Positions 63,230 to 64,000 of a DNA stretch of 64,000 nt are shown here, in pieces (position 1 is the stretch's first letter; every line of letters begins with the position of its first letter). Location of the stretch: the NCBI GenBank assembly GCA_029262695.1, contig JAJCYV010000006.1, positions 1-64,000 of the forward strand, given 5' to 3'. Origin of the DNA: Chloroflexota bacterium (lineage in GTDB: Bacteria > Chloroflexota > Dehalococcoidia > SM23-28-2 > RBG-16-64-32). The translations under genes were made by a program, and so were the position numbers. Under the pieces are notes generated by a model. That model saw only the letters and a list, made by a program, of their open reading frames with translations, was not told the DNA's origin and ran no database searches.

Positions 63230-63961
63230 TTAGAGGCCGGAGGAGATGATCGCCTGGTCTTCGCCGGTCAGCTCTTTGCGCTGGACCCACTCCATGCCGT
63301 CAGGCGTCACGACGAGCACATCGATCGGCCCGCCGACGGACGGGTAGCGTGGCTCGAAGCGCAGGGTGTCGATCGTGGTGCGGATGAGGTGGATCGCGTA
63401 GTCGATCGCGTCTTGCAGAGGCATGGCGGCGAAGAGCGGCAGGTGCTGCTTGTCGATCAGGCGGTTGGCGACCAGGACATCGCCGGCGCGGACGACGCCG
63501 TACTGGACCTGGCCCTGCTCCGTGGCGTTGACGCGGCGCACCTTCGGCTCGCGGGTTGTGTGGCCGACGAGGACGTAGGGCACGCTGGCCCGGTCCTCGA
63601 CACGGTAGCCGGCAACGTGGAAGCCGAGGTTGACGTTCGGGAACTTCTCCTGGAAGTAGGCCAGGAAGCGATCGGCGATGGTGACGGCGTCGTCTTCCTC
63701 CGACAGCTCCTGCTCGGCGAAGGCGTGGAGGTGGCTGTCGGCGGGCTGGTTGTTGATGACGGCCGAGTCGTAGAGGCTGACACCGGCGCCGACCTCAGGC
63801 AGCGCCACGACCTTGTAGGCGCTGTCGGAGAGGACGAGCTGCTGCCGCACGGTCTCCTGTTTCTCGCCGTCCTGGATCTGGCCGCTGAGCAGGGCGCTCA
63901 TGCGGGAGTCGGCGGCCATGACGATGCCGCTGGGGACGTAGACCGAGACGACGAGTGACAT
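63230..63961 (-). CDS. Ntn-hydrolase (proteasome-fold)-like protein
   Basis: A 243-residue protein. It opens MSLVVSVYVPSGIVMAADSRMSAL, close to the start of proteasome beta subunits and HslV (GIVxAADSR), but the would-be nucleophile after Met is Ser, followed by an unusual Leu-Val-Val-Ser-Val strand. SDSAYKVVALPEVGAGVSLYDSA, ITIADRFLAYFQEKFP-like and YALVG-like strands follow in proteasome order. No ATPase partner is nearby. It may be a self-activating hydrolase or a structural relative. TACGAT is 9 bases before the ATG and there is no ribosome site. Confidence 0.65.
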   Translation of the reverse strand: MSLVVSVYVPSGIVMAADSRMSALLSGQIQDGEKQETVRQQLVLSDSAYKVVALPEVGAGVSLYDSAVINNQPADSHLHAFAEQELSEEDDAVTIADRFLAYFQEKFPNVNLGFHVAGYRVEDRASVPYVLVGHTTREPKVRRVNATEQGQVQYGVVRAGDVLVANRLIDKQHLPLFAAMPLQDAIDYAIHLIRTTIDTLRFEPRYPSVGGPIDVLVVTPDGMEWVQRKELTGEDQAIISSGL

Positions 63962-63970
63962 GCTGCCGGC

Positions 63971-63976
63971 ATCGTA
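63971..63976 (-). promoter_or_regulatory. -10 element of a probable leaderless promoter (Ntn-hydrolase-like gene)
   Basis: On the minus strand TACGAT ends 9 bases before the ATG at 63961. Confidence 0.45.
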
Positions 63977-64000
63977 CCGAATCAGCGACGAGTGGCCAAG

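Noticed and set aside
1-64000. CRISPR array, IS transposase or prophage genes
   Set aside because: No regularly spaced direct repeats of the right length, no transposase or integrase motifs, and no phage structural genes were seen. Mobility is suggested only by direct repeats and tRNA remnants.

Overview
The window is about 64 kb of GC-rich (mid-60s %) bacterial chromosome, densely coded, with short gaps and genes on both strands. The mix of families fits a Chloroflexota lineage, most plausibly Dehalococcoidia or a relative. It holds four CaiB/BaiF CoA-transferases (one partial), two F420/LLM oxidoreductases, a PPOX flavin/F420 protein, an enolase-superfamily dehydratase, five DinB-fold proteins, secreted multihaem c-type cytochromes, many lipoproteins with short LxxC signal peptides, and a B12-dependent methylmalonyl-CoA pathway. 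This placement is inferred from gene content only; no rRNA gene is present.

Layout. 1-10.3 kb: acyl-CoA and lipid metabolism (CoA-transferase fragment, FabG-like reductase, thiolase), an AlkA-type glycosylase, an FAD oxidase that looks like an insertion between direct repeats, CinA, an epimerase, an LLM enzyme, a redoxin and a double zinc-ribbon protein. 10.3-21 kb: CoA-transferase, a candidate small RNA, enolase-superfamily enzyme, phosphatase, TIM-barrel protein, PrsW-like membrane protease with an apparent CTG start, acyl-CoA dehydrogenase, CapA-like lipoprotein, MFS transporter and a GSA-aminomutase-like aminotransferase. 21-34 kb: two lipoproteins with duplicated leaders (one a trypsin-like protease), DHDPR-like dehydrogenase, hydrolase, a nuclease-like/HPRT fusion, a second candidate small RNA, cyclase, GH15 enzyme, a two-component system and an acidic secreted repeat protein with calcium-loop-like motifs. 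34-39 kb: a gene-free, highly structured stretch with tRNA-like fragments, then two tandem six-haem secreted cytochromes, each followed by the same hairpin, and a surface beta-propeller protein. 39-49.5 kb: galK and alpha-galactosidase, a CoA-transferase pair of which only one keeps the catalytic Asp, tRNA-Leu, tRNA-Arg with a broken 3'-half copy, and a CBS-KorA-KorB-CBS operon. 49.5-57 kb: TesB, three tRNAs, a PhoBR-like system, LLM enzyme, ABC exporter, VOC protein and cation exchanger. 57-64 kb: methylmalonyl-CoA mutase large subunit, epimerase, B12 subunit and MeaB with interspersed small genes, and a proteasome-fold protein.

How it works together. The mutase, epimerase, MeaB, CoA-transferases, thiolase, acyl-CoA dehydrogenase, thioesterase and 2-oxoacid:ferredoxin oxidoreductase suggest turnover of fatty, branched or propionate-yielding organic acids through CoA esters. 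The cytochromes suggest a route for moving electrons outside the membrane. A window-wide feature is that many genes have a TANNNT-type -10 element 6-10 bases before the start codon and no Shine-Dalgarno sequence, so leaderless transcription seems common.
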